Shown here: positions 14,157-20,829 of the stretch, one piece after another
Layout: every line of letters starts with the position of its first letter
Numbering within the stretch: the first letter of the stretch is position 1
NCBI GenBank assembly: GCA_946482165.1
Contig: CAMLQS010000038.1
Coordinates: 1 to 22,352, forward strand
Source of the DNA: an uncultured Verrucomicrobiota bacterium
GTDB taxonomy: Bacteria; Verrucomicrobiota; Verrucomicrobiae; Opitutales; Opitutaceae
Direction: 5' to 3'
Length of the DNA: 22,352 nucleotides
Program-made: the position numbers and the translations under genes
Notes under the pieces: generated by a model
Seen by the model: the letters and a program-made list of their open reading frames with translations, nothing else
Told to the model about the DNA's origin: nothing
Databases searched by the model: none

Positions 14157-15662
14157 GTGTTTTCCGCCTTCACCAATTCCCTGAAGATACCAGAGCTGCG
14201 CTCCCGGATCTTCTACACCCTCGCGCTTCTCTTCGTGGCCCGCGTCGGCGCGCACATACCGCTTCCCGGTCTCGACCCTCAGCCGCTCCAGGACTTTTTC
14301 AAAGCCAACGTGGGCGGAGCGAGCGGCGCCGTGGTGGGTCTATACAACATGTTCACCGGCGGCGCGCTCCTAAAGGGGGCCGTTTTCGCGCTCGGCATCA
14401 TGCCTTACATAAGCGCCTCCATCATCTTTCAGCTCATGAGCGCAGTTGTTCCCGCGCTTAGCCGGCTTCAGCAGGAAGGCGATGTGGGACGCCAGAAGCT
14501 TACCCAGTATACGCGCTACGCGACGGTTGTTATCTGTCTGATCCAAGGCGCGCTGCTTATCCTGACCCTTGAGAATCCCGGTCGTCTCTTTCAAGGCTAC
14601 GATGTAAACACTTACGGAAGCATCGTCATCGCAGGCCACACGACTTTTCTGCTTACCTCGATGATCTTCCTTACCGCCGGTACGATGGTGCTGATGTGGC
14701 TCGGCGAGCAGATTACCTCGCGCGGCATCGGCAATGGAGTGTCGCTTTTGATCACCGTGGGTATCTTGGCGGACATCCCCGGCGCCGCAGCGGCTCTTTG
14801 GCAGCTTGTGAATGCTCCGGTGGGCGTGAAGGCTATTGGCGCTCCTCAGCTCGTTGTCATGGTCATCCTTTTTGTCTTGGTCACCATGGGCTTGATTGCC
14901 GTGGTTCAAGGTCAGCGCAAAATTCCAGTTCAATACGCCAAGCGTGTCGTGGGAAACAAGGTCATGGGCGGGCAAAATTCCTTCCTTCCCTTGAAGGTCA
15001 ATTATTCGGGCGTTATGCCCGTCATTTTCGCCAGCGCGATTCTTCTGTTCCCCCAGCAGATCCTCTCTTGGATCGGGGCGACCTTCGATTTGAAGTTCTT
15101 GGTGGAGTTCGCCAATAACTTCGTTTCGGGACACTGGGTTTATTACGCGGTGATGGCATTCCTCATCCTGTTCTTCAGCTATTTCTGGGTATCGGTGATG
15201 TTCAAGCCGATCCAAATCGCGGACGATCTGAAGAAGTATGGCGGATACATCCCGGGTGTTCGTCCCGGCGAGCCTACCGCCCGCTTCCTGGACTTCGTGA
15301 TGACCCGTCTCACATTGGCGGGCGCAATCTTCCTGACGGTGATTTCCGTGATGCCCGACCTTCTTATGAATCAAATCAAGGTGCCGCAGCGCATCGCGAT
15401 TTTCTTCGGCGGCACTGGCATGCTCATCACGGTCGGCGTCATTCTCGACACCATGAAACAAGTCGAGACCTTCCTGCTCCAGCGTCACTACGATGGCTTC
15501 CTCAAGAAAGGCCGCATCCGCGCCCGCTCCGGCGGCAACGTCGGCGGCGCCCTCAATGAGGCCGCCGATATGGCTACCGTTGGAAAGCTCTGGGCCGTTC
15601 TCGGCCTCATCTTCGCCATCGGCATTGCCGCATGGGCGGTGAATTATTTCCAGGGCCGCTGA
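14157..15662 (+). CDS. secY: Protein translocase subunit SecY
   Basis: SecY is the pore of the SecYEG translocon in the inner membrane. I choose the GTG at 14157, giving 501 residues (MFSAFTNSLKIPELRSRIF), because this fits the family's N-terminus. The same frame reaches back to a GTG at 14094, but that codon lies inside a terminator stem and the added residues are unlike SecY. About ten membrane helices are visible. Other marks are HIPLPGLD (about 34-41), MPYISASIIFQL in TM2, and the cytosolic loop motifs GQRKIPVQYAKR (281-292) and GYIPGVRPGEPT. No Shine-Dalgarno sequence is seen. It is somewhat longer than E. coli SecY (443). Confidence 0.93.
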   Translation: MFSAFTNSLKIPELRSRIFYTLALLFVARVGAHIPLPGLDPQPLQDFFKANVGGASGAVVGLYNMFTGGALLKGAVFALGIMPYISASIIFQLMSAVVPALSRLQQEGDVGRQKLTQYTRYATVVICLIQGALLILTLENPGRLFQGYDVNTYGSIVIAGHTTFLLTSMIFLTAGTMVLMWLGEQITSRGIGNGVSLLITVGILADIPGAAAALWQLVNAPVGVKAIGAPQLVVMVILFVLVTMGLIAVVQGQRKIPVQYAKRVVGNKVMGGQNSFLPLKVNYSGVMPVIFASAILLFPQQILSWIGATFDLKFLVEFANNFVSGHWVYYAVMAFLILFFSYFWVSVMFKPIQIADDLKKYGGYIPGVRPGEPTARFLDFVMTRLTLAGAIFLTVISVMPDLLMNQIKVPQRIAIFFGGTGMLITVGVILDTMKQVETFLLQRHYDGFLKKGRIRARSGGNVGGALNEAADMATVGKLWAVLGLIFAIGIAAWAVNYFQGR

Positions 15663-15686
15663 AAAAGCGGCTTTACAGACCGCCCA

Positions 15687-16169
15687 GTGTCTGATTCGCC
15701 TTCAACCCTTTTCCCCATTCCGACCGGTCGCTCCACCAAGCTTCTGGTTCTCAATGGCGGTTCCAGCCTCTCCGAGGCTTGGCAAGATCAGTTTCGTTCT
15801 TTGCACATTGAGCACGTCTCTCCCGGCACTTTGGTAAGCCAGGAGATTTGTCGCCGCTCGCCGCTCGGCCAATCGGCCGAACTGGCGCAGCGACGCGGGA
15901 CCTCCGTCCCCGCCGAAATTATCGTCGCCCTCGTGCGACGCTGGTTCATGGCGCGCAAACCCGATGCGGGATTCGCCCTAACAGGCTTCCCGGCTACGTT
16001 GCTCCAAGCCCGTATCCTCGACGAGTGGCTCGACGCGCGTGACGAAAGTCTCGACGCCGTTCTGGCCCTTGCGCCCGCCTTCACGCGCGGCGAACTCGCC
16101 GATTACTACCGCCTCCACGGCCTGCTCATCCGATCCGAGCCAGCCGCGGATTTCGCCTCTCGCTTATGA
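15687..16169 (+). CDS. Degenerate adenylate kinase homologue (probable pseudoenzyme)
   Basis: The gene lies in the standard secY-adk-map slot. Its 160-residue product aligns with the first 120-130 residues of adenylate kinase: a KLLVL strand (18-22), then HVSPGTLVSQ (43-52) for ISTGDMLR, IIVALVRRWF (78-87) for LVIALVKERI, and GFALTGFPATLLQA (95-108) for GFLLDGFPRTIPQA. Key residues are gone: the P-loop GAPGAGKGT is replaced by NGGSSLSEA (23-31) with no Lys; AMP-binding Arg36 is Ser51; the Asp and Arg of DGFPRT are Thr99 and Ala103. The LID domain and the C-terminal part are missing. The frame is intact and in local codon style. The start is GTG without a Shine-Dalgarno sequence, 24 bases after secY; the stop overlaps map in ATGA. 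Confidence 0.8.
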   Translation: MSDSPSTLFPIPTGRSTKLLVLNGGSSLSEAWQDQFRSLHIEHVSPGTLVSQEICRRSPLGQSAELAQRRGTSVPAEIIVALVRRWFMARKPDAGFALTGFPATLLQARILDEWLDARDESLDAVLALAPAFTRGELADYYRLHGLLIRSEPAADFASRL

Positions 16170-16936
16170 TCCCGATTAAAGATGCCAACGGCATCGCGCG
16201 GATGCGCGAGGCCTGCGCGGTTGCCGCCTATGTTCTCCACGAGCTCAAAAAGCACGTGAAGCCCGGCGTCACGACTTACGACTTGGACCAAATCGCAAAA
16301 GGCCTGATCGCCTCCCGTGGTGCGCGCAGCGCCTGCTATGGCTACCAGATCGGTGATCGCCGCTTCCCTGCCTACACCTGCCTCTCGGTTAACGAAGAGG
16401 TTGTCCACGGAATTGGTTCCCTGAAGCGCGTCCTTCGTGACGGCGACATCATCTCACTCGACATCGTGGTCGAATATCAGGGCTACATCGGCGACAACGC
16501 ATTCACGGTTCCTGTCGGCGCCGTTTCGTCCGCCGTTCAGAAGCTCCTCGTCGTTTCCCAAGAGGCCCTCGCCCTCGGTATTGCCCAAGCCCGCGTGGGT
16601 AATCGTATCGGCGACATCTCGAACGCGATTCAGACCCACTGCGAGAAACATGGTTTCGGCGTCGTTCGCGATCTCGTCGGCCACGGGGTCGGAGTCGACA
16701 TGCACGAAGAGCCGCAGATTCCGAATTTCGGACGCAAGGGCTCCGGCGCGAAGATCCGCCCCGGCATGACGCTCGCCATTGAGCCCATGGTCAATCTCGG
16801 CACTTGGCGGACCAAATGTCTCGACGATGGGTGGACCATCGTAGCCACCGACGGCGCTCCGTCCGCGCATTTCGAACACACTGTGCTCACCCGGGAGGAA
16901 GGCCCCGAGATACTCACCCTTCCCCCCGCCGCTTAG
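16166..16936 (+). CDS. map: Methionine aminopeptidase, type I
   Basis: This metalloenzyme removes the initiator Met from nascent proteins. The 256-residue product is of type Ia length. The five metal ligands are all present: Asp99 (SLDIVV), Asp110 (IGDNAF), His173 (VGHGVG), Glu206 (AIEPM) and Glu237 (HFEHT). His81 (VVHGI) matches the substrate-binding His79 of the E. coli enzyme. There is no N-terminal zinc-finger extension. The ATG overlaps the stop of the adenylate-kinase-like gene (ATGA), so translation is probably coupled to it. infA and rpmJ, common next neighbours, are absent; a 76-base gap leads to rpsM. Confidence 0.97.
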   Translation: MIPIKDANGIARMREACAVAAYVLHELKKHVKPGVTTYDLDQIAKGLIASRGARSACYGYQIGDRRFPAYTCLSVNEEVVHGIGSLKRVLRDGDIISLDIVVEYQGYIGDNAFTVPVGAVSSAVQKLLVVSQEALALGIAQARVGNRIGDISNAIQTHCEKHGFGVVRDLVGHGVGVDMHEEPQIPNFGRKGSGAKIRPGMTLAIEPMVNLGTWRTKCLDDGWTIVATDGAPSAHFEHTVLTREEGPEILTLPPAA

Positions 16937-17012
16937 CTTCTCTCGACGGCTCCCGCCGCCTATCCCTTTCGTCAGTTTTTTCATCAAACTCCTAACCTAA
17001 ACCAACTCCACC

Positions 17013-17393
17013 ATGCCTCGTCTCCTCGGTGTAGAAATTCCCGCGAAAAAGAAAGTCGCGTATTCCCTCCGTTATATTTACGGCATCGGCCCTGCCCGTG
17101 CTGATCAAGTGATTGCCGAAGCCGGCATCGCTCCCGACACCCGCGCTGAAGCGCTGACCGAGGAGCAACTCAACAAGATTCTCCAAGTCATCACTGAGCA
17201 TAAGTGGGTTGTCGAGGGTGACCTCCGCCGTGAGATCACCTCCAACCTCAAGCGTCTCCAAGCCATCAACTGCTACCGCGGTGTCCGTCACCGCAAGAGC
17301 CTGCCCGTCCGCGGCCAGCGCACGCAGACCAACGCCCGCACCCGCAAGGGCCCCCGCCGCACCGTCGGCGTCACCAAAGCGCCTTCCAAGTAA
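17013..17393 (+). CDS. rpsM: 30S ribosomal protein S13
   Basis: S13 sits at the top of the 30S head, bridging to the 50S subunit and touching P-site tRNA through its C-terminal tail. The 126-residue product begins [20 protein letters not shown], has [12 protein letters not shown] (24-35), and the basic C-terminal [20 protein letters not shown] (about 100-119). The ATG follows an A/C-rich leader (CCAACTCCACC) without a Shine-Dalgarno sequence. It opens the alpha-operon part of the cluster; rpsK follows after 39 bases. Confidence 0.98.
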   Translation: MPRLLGVEIPAKKKVAYSLRYIYGIGPARADQVIAEAGIAPDTRAEALTEEQLNKILQVITEHKWVVEGDLRREITSNLKRLQAINCYRGVRHRKSLPVRGQRTQTNARTRKGPRRTVGVTKAPSK

Positions 17394-17432
17394 GACGCTG
17401 CGGCTCGCAACAACCTTTAAACACGCATCACC

Positions 17433-18008
17433 ATGGCCGAAGAGACCAAGCCCGCCAAGGCTCCCAAGAAGACCGCCCCCGCCGCCAAAGCCCCCAAGGC
17501 TGACGGCGCGCCCGTCGCCGAAAACGCCGCTCCCGCGGCTCCCGCCGCCCCCGAAAAGCCCGTTGAGCTTGTCGGAGGTGTCGCTCGCCAGCCCACGGCC
17601 GAAGAGCTCCTGAAAGAGGAGCTGGGCACGATCAAGATTCGCAAGGCGAAGGGATCGAAGAACGTCACCAGCGGCATCGCCAAGATCGCCGCCACGTTCA
17701 ACAACACGATCGTTTCCATCACGGACCAAAAAGGCCAAGTCATCGCTTGGTCCTCCGCCGGCAAGTGCAACTTCCGCGGTTCCCGCAAGTCCACCGCCTA
17801 CGCCGCCCAGGTCGTTGCCCAGGATGCCGCCCGCAACGCCATGTCCCACGGACTCAAGGACGTCGTCATCCACGTGTCCGGCCCCGGTCTCGGCCGGGAC
17901 AGCGCCATCCGCGCCCTTCAGGCCATCGGCCTTGAGATTTCTTCCATCATCGACGTCACGCCCATCCCGCACAACGGCTGCCGTCCCAAGAAGCGCCGCC
18001 GCTGCTAA
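17433..18008 (+). CDS. rpsK: 30S ribosomal protein S11 with Lys/Ala/Pro-rich N-terminal extension
   Basis: S11 forms part of the 30S platform near the mRNA exit and E site. The product is 191 residues against about 129 in most bacteria. The core begins near residue 68 ([17 protein letters not shown]), followed by [12 protein letters not shown] (87-98), [16 protein letters not shown] and the canonical end [18 protein letters not shown]. The first 65 residues are low-complexity Ala/Pro/Lys, then an acidic EELLKEELG stretch (57-65). The start ATG is preceded by CACGCATCACC with no Shine-Dalgarno sequence; no later in-frame ATG lies before the core, so the extension is probably translated. Confidence 0.96.
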   Translation: MAEETKPAKAPKKTAPAAKAPKADGAPVAENAAPAAPAAPEKPVELVGGVARQPTAEELLKEELGTIKIRKAKGSKNVTSGIAKIAATFNNTIVSITDQKGQVIAWSSAGKCNFRGSRKSTAYAAQVVAQDAARNAMSHGLKDVVIHVSGPGLGRDSAIRALQAIGLEISSIIDVTPIPHNGCRPKKRRRC

Positions 18009-18063
18009 GCCGCCGCGTATTCAATATCGGACTACAACCCTTTAACACAACAAGGCATCCAAC

Positions 18064-18675
18064 ATGGCCCGCTACACCGGCCCCACCACCCGACTCAGCC
18101 GTCGCTTCAACACCCCGCTCTTCGGCGCCACCAAGGCGTATGAGCGCCGTCCGTATCCTCCCGGCCAGCACGGCCCGAAGCTTCGTCGCAAGCTTTCGGA
18201 GTATGCCGTCGGCCTGAACGAAAAGCAGAAGCTTCGTTACATTTACGGCCTCCTTGAGCGCCAGTTCCGCAGGACCTTCGAGGCCGCCAAGCGCGAGCGC
18301 GGCGTCACCGGCGAACGCTTTCTGCAGCTCCTCGAGACCCGCCTCGACAGCGTCGTTTACCTCCTCGGCTTTGCAAAGAGCCGCGCCGCCGCGCGCCAGC
18401 TCGTCGGCCACGGCCACATCAAGGTGAACGGCCACAAGGTCGACATCGCCTCCTACGCCATCCAAGTCGGCGACGAGATCGAAGTGCGCAACGCCTCCGC
18501 CTCCCGCCAGCTGGTCACCAAGAACCTTGAGGAAAGTCGCGCCCGCGCCGTCCCCGGCTGGCTCGCCCTCAACGGCGAGGCTCTCAAGGCCGTCGCCAAC
18601 CGCCTCCCCACCCGCGAGGAGATGGTTCCCGAGATCAACGAGCAGCTCATCGTCGAGTTTTACTCGCGCTTCTAA
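18064..18675 (+). CDS. rpsD: 30S ribosomal protein S4 (zinc-free form)
   Basis: S4 is a primary 16S rRNA binder and assembly starter. In E. coli it also represses the alpha operon. The 203-residue product lacks the N-terminal Cys cluster of the zinc-binding form; MARYTGPTTRLSRRF has Thr and Ser where Cys would be. The S4 RNA-binding domain follows (RLDSVVYLLGFAKSRAAARQ, about 95-114, and HGHIKVNGHKVDI). The C-terminus EQLIVEFYSRF is canonical. It has no Shine-Dalgarno sequence. A small terminator-like hairpin lies right after the stop. Confidence 0.98.
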   Translation: MARYTGPTTRLSRRFNTPLFGATKAYERRPYPPGQHGPKLRRKLSEYAVGLNEKQKLRYIYGLLERQFRRTFEAAKRERGVTGERFLQLLETRLDSVVYLLGFAKSRAAARQLVGHGHIKVNGHKVDIASYAIQVGDEIEVRNASASRQLVTKNLEESRARAVPGWLALNGEALKAVANRLPTREEMVPEINEQLIVEFYSRF

Positions 18676-18703
18676 GGAAAGACCTTACGGGTCTATCCTT
18701 TTT
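18676..18703 (+). terminator. Small terminator-like hairpin between rpsD and rpoA
   Basis: Starting with the base after the rpsD stop, GGA and AGACC (18676-18678, 18680-18684) pair with GGTCT and TCC (18690-18694, 18696-18698), with one A-A mismatch and a TTACG loop. TTTTT follows (18699-18703). The stem is short and AT-richer than the other hairpins here, so it probably acts as a partial attenuator, lowering rpoA relative to the ribosomal genes. Confidence 0.45.
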
Positions 18704-18733
18704 CCCCTCCGTCTACGCAGTATTCAAACCGCC

Positions 18734-19735
18734 ATGCCCAAACGTCTCGGAAAGTTCGAACTGCCCAACAAACTCACGAAGGTTGAGGAGGGCGCCACGC
18801 CCACCTACGCCAAGTTCATCGCCGAGCCTTTCGAGGCCGGTTACGGCCACACCATCGGCAACTCGCTGCGTCGCGTTCTCCTCTCCTCCATCGAGGGCAG
18901 CGCCATCTCCTCGATCAAGATCGAAGGCGTGCAACACGAGTTCCAGTCCATCGACGGCGTCGTCGAGGACGTGGTCGATGTCGTTCTCAACCTCAAAAAG
19001 GTTCTCCTCGTTTCCCAGAAACGCGAGCCCTTCACCCTCCAGATCAAGGTCAACAAGGAGGGCCCCGTGACCGCGGCCGACATTCAGGCCGATTCCAACG
19101 TCACCATCATCAATCCCGACCAAGTCATCTGCACCCTCGACAAGGCGCGTCCCTTTAGCGCCGAGATCGAGATCAAGACCGGCCGCGGCTATTATCCCGG
19201 CGAGCAAAACAAGAAGGAAGACCAGGCGATCGGCGTCATCCCGATCGACTCGCTCTTCTCTCCGGTCCGGCTCGTCAAGTATGCCGTTGAGGCCACCCGC
19301 GTCGGGCAGATTACCGACTACGACAAGCTCATCCTTGAAATCTGGACCGACGGTCGCATCGATCCCGACTCCGCCCTCAAGCAGTCCGCCTCGATCCTGA
19401 AGCATCATCTCGATGTCTTCGACCGCGTCACGGACCAGACCTACGAGTTTGAGAGCCAGCAGAGCGAGGTCAGCGAGGAGCAGAACAAGCTCCGCAAGCT
19501 CCTCAACATGTCGGTCAACGAGATCGAGCTCTCGGTCCGCGCCGCCAACTGCCTCAACAACGCCAACATCACCACTGTCGGTGAGCTGGCGATGAAGACC
19601 GAGCAGGAGATGCTCAAGTATCGCAACTTCGGCAAGAAGTCGCTCAACGAAATCAAGGACAAGCTGGAGGCCCTCGGCCTTTCGCTTGGCATGAAGTTCG
19701 ACGAGCGACTCCTCGACGCCAAGAAGGACGCCTGA
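18734..19735 (+). CDS. rpoA: DNA-directed RNA polymerase subunit alpha
   Basis: The alpha subunit starts RNA polymerase assembly and contacts UP elements and activators. I choose the ATG at 18734 (333 residues, MPKRLGKFELPNKL). The frame is open back into rpsD, but that part is unrelated to RpoA. The N-terminal domain has the dimer and beta-contact segment GHTIGNSLRRVLLSS (about 38-52). The C-terminal domain holds SVRAANCL, with Arg269 at the position of E. coli Arg265 (UP-element contact), and NFGKKSLNEIKDKLEALGLS. No Shine-Dalgarno sequence is visible. A strong terminator follows. Confidence 0.98.
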   Translation: MPKRLGKFELPNKLTKVEEGATPTYAKFIAEPFEAGYGHTIGNSLRRVLLSSIEGSAISSIKIEGVQHEFQSIDGVVEDVVDVVLNLKKVLLVSQKREPFTLQIKVNKEGPVTAADIQADSNVTIINPDQVICTLDKARPFSAEIEIKTGRGYYPGEQNKKEDQAIGVIPIDSLFSPVRLVKYAVEATRVGQITDYDKLILEIWTDGRIDPDSALKQSASILKHHLDVFDRVTDQTYEFESQQSEVSEEQNKLRKLLNMSVNEIELSVRAANCLNNANITTVGELAMKTEQEMLKYRNFGKKSLNEIKDKLEALGLSLGMKFDERLLDAKKDA

Positions 19736-19745
19736 GTTCCGCCGC

Positions 19746-19795
19746 GCGCCCCGCTCGTCGCGATTACATCGCGGCGCCGGGGCGCTTTTCTTTTT
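19746..19795 (+). terminator. Strong intrinsic terminator after rpoA
   Basis: GCGCCCCG (19746-19753) and CGGGGCGC (19778-19785) pair perfectly, with a further CGCG/CGCG pairing in the loop. TTTT, C, then TTTTT follow (19786-19795). The structure separates rpoA from rplQ, which in many bacteria are tightly linked, so rplQ here probably also has its own promoter in the 19796-19887 gap, although I see no convincing -35/-10 pair there. Confidence 0.8.
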
Positions 19796-19887
19796 CCTTT
19801 TCGTTCTTCGCGCCGACGGTCCGCCCACACGCTGCGTCCCGCTAGCCGATCGGAGAACGTCACCAAAAATAGACTACAAACACCCAC

Positions 19888-20334
19888 ATGCGTCACAATA
19901 AGCACCACGCCTCCCTCGGCGTCACCCGCGAGCACCGCTCCGCGATGCTCAGCAACATGGCCGCCTCCCTCATCGAGCACGGCAAGATTCAGACCACTCT
20001 CACCAAGGCCAAGGCCCTCCGTCCCTTCATCGAGAAGGTCATCACCAAGGCCAAGAAGGCTTCGGTCGCGACCGAGAAGAAGGACGCCCTCCACCTCCGC
20101 CGTATGGCGCTGAAGGATGTTCGCAACGAGACCGCCATCGCGAAGCTCTTCAACGAGACCGTGAAGGAGTTCGCCAACCGTCCGGGCGGCTACACCCGCA
20201 TTTACAAGCTCGGCACTCTCGGCCGCAACGATGCCGCCGAGATGGCGCAGGTCGAATTGGTGAAGGCCGACGACCCTGGCTACAAAAAGGCCAAGAAGCA
20301 GCCCGCCGCCAAGGCCGAGGCTCCTTCCGCCTAA
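19888..20334 (+). CDS. rplQ: 50S ribosomal protein L17
   Basis: L17 lies near the tunnel exit on the 50S subunit. The 148-residue product starts MRHNKHHASLGVTREHRSAM and shows the typical LIEHGKIQTTLTKAKALRPF (about 27-46) and GGYTRIYKLGTLGRNDAAEMA (about 96-116). Beyond the core is a short Lys/Ala/Pro tail (from about 130). The ATG follows an A/C-rich leader with no Shine-Dalgarno sequence. It stands between two intrinsic terminators and may be its own transcription unit. Confidence 0.98.
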   Translation: MRHNKHHASLGVTREHRSAMLSNMAASLIEHGKIQTTLTKAKALRPFIEKVITKAKKASVATEKKDALHLRRMALKDVRNETAIAKLFNETVKEFANRPGGYTRIYKLGTLGRNDAAEMAQVELVKADDPGYKKAKKQPAAKAEAPSA

Positions 20335-20358
20335 CCAAGCCCGCCTGATTTGAACAAG

Positions 20359-20397
20359 GCGCCGTCCTCTCCGCGGGGACGGCGCTTTTGATTTTTG
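20359..20397 (+). terminator. Intrinsic terminator after rplQ
   Basis: GCGCCGTCC (20359-20367) and GGACGGCGC (20377-20385) form a perfect nine-pair stem with a nine-base loop, followed by TTTTGATTTTTG. It ends the ribosomal super-operon. Confidence 0.85.
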
Positions 20398-20401
20398 CGT
20401 A

Positions 20402-20451
20402 GCAGGCACGCCGTCTGCGTCTTCTCCCGGAGCGGGCGGCACGCCCGCTCC
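20402..20451 (+). repeat. Twin-hairpin REP-like palindromic element
   Basis: Two adjacent palindromes occur: GCAGGC/GTCTGC (20402-20407, 20413-20418, one G-T pair, loop ACGCC) and GGAGCGGGCG/CGCCCGCTCC (20429-20438, 20442-20451, ten perfect pairs, loop GCA). Both carry a GGC...ACGCC core. The layout, just behind a terminator in an intergenic gap, is typical of dispersed REP-type repeats; similar palindromes are familiar from verrucomicrobial genomes (from memory). Only one copy is present, so repeat status is inferred. Confidence 0.45.
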
Positions 20452-20471
20452 ACTCCCTTTCCCGTCCCGTA

Positions 20472-20696
20472 ATGGATCTCGTCATTGCCACGGTAATTTA
20501 CTGCTTCCTCGTCGCCGCCGTATTCCTCGGGCTGTGGATTTACTACGACCGCCGAGACCATGCGCGTTTCGAAGCCGAGCGCCGTCACGTGTCCTTTCAG
20601 TGTGTGAAATGCGGACACCTTTACGCCGTCCAAGGCGAGCACCCGCGCTCCACCTGTCCTCGCTGCGGCCAAGAGAATGATCGGTTTCGTTTTTAA
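20472..20696 (+). CDS. Small membrane-anchored zinc-ribbon protein
   Basis: The 74-residue product is not one I can name. Residues 3-25 form a single strongly hydrophobic helix that ends in a basic/Tyr-rich boundary (YYDRRD). The cytosolic-looking rest carries CVKC (44-47) and CPRC (62-65), each followed by Gly, a classic zinc-ribbon pair with 14 residues between. The C-terminus is NDRFRF. The ATG at 20472 has no Shine-Dalgarno sequence. It lies between the operon terminator and guaA on the same strand. By analogy such ribbons bind nucleic acid or protein, but no function can be assigned. Confidence 0.75.
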   Translation: MDLVIATVIYCFLVAAVFLGLWIYYDRRDHARFEAERRHVSFQCVKCGHLYAVQGEHPRSTCPRCGQENDRFRF

Positions 20697-20697
20697 C

Positions 20698-20722
20698 CGG
20701 GCTGGCGTTTTGCCCGTCTTCG
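20698..20722 (+). terminator. Possible weak terminator after the zinc-ribbon gene
   Basis: Just after the stop codon CGGGC and GCCCG pair over five bases with the loop TGGCGTTTT, followed by TCTTC. The stem is short and the T tract broken, so termination is uncertain. The remaining gap up to guaA is pyrimidine-rich and shows no promoter I would trust. Confidence 0.25.
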
Positions 20723-20829
20723 CCGGCTCCCGTCCTCGCCGCCTCTTCCTCCCTGTGCGCCATTCGCACGTCCTTGCTCTTCTTCCTTGGCCCCCCCGCC
20801 GCTAACCGGTTCGATCCGCCTTTAAGCTC

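Noticed and set aside
18527..18733. Longer N-terminus for RpoA
   Set aside because: It overlaps rpsD and has no similarity to the alpha subunit; the ATG at 18734 gives the canonical length.
20805..20820. GGTTCGATCC resembling a tRNA T-arm upstream of guaA
   Set aside because: The flanking bases do not form the T-stem, and no acceptor, D or anticodon arm can be folded around it.
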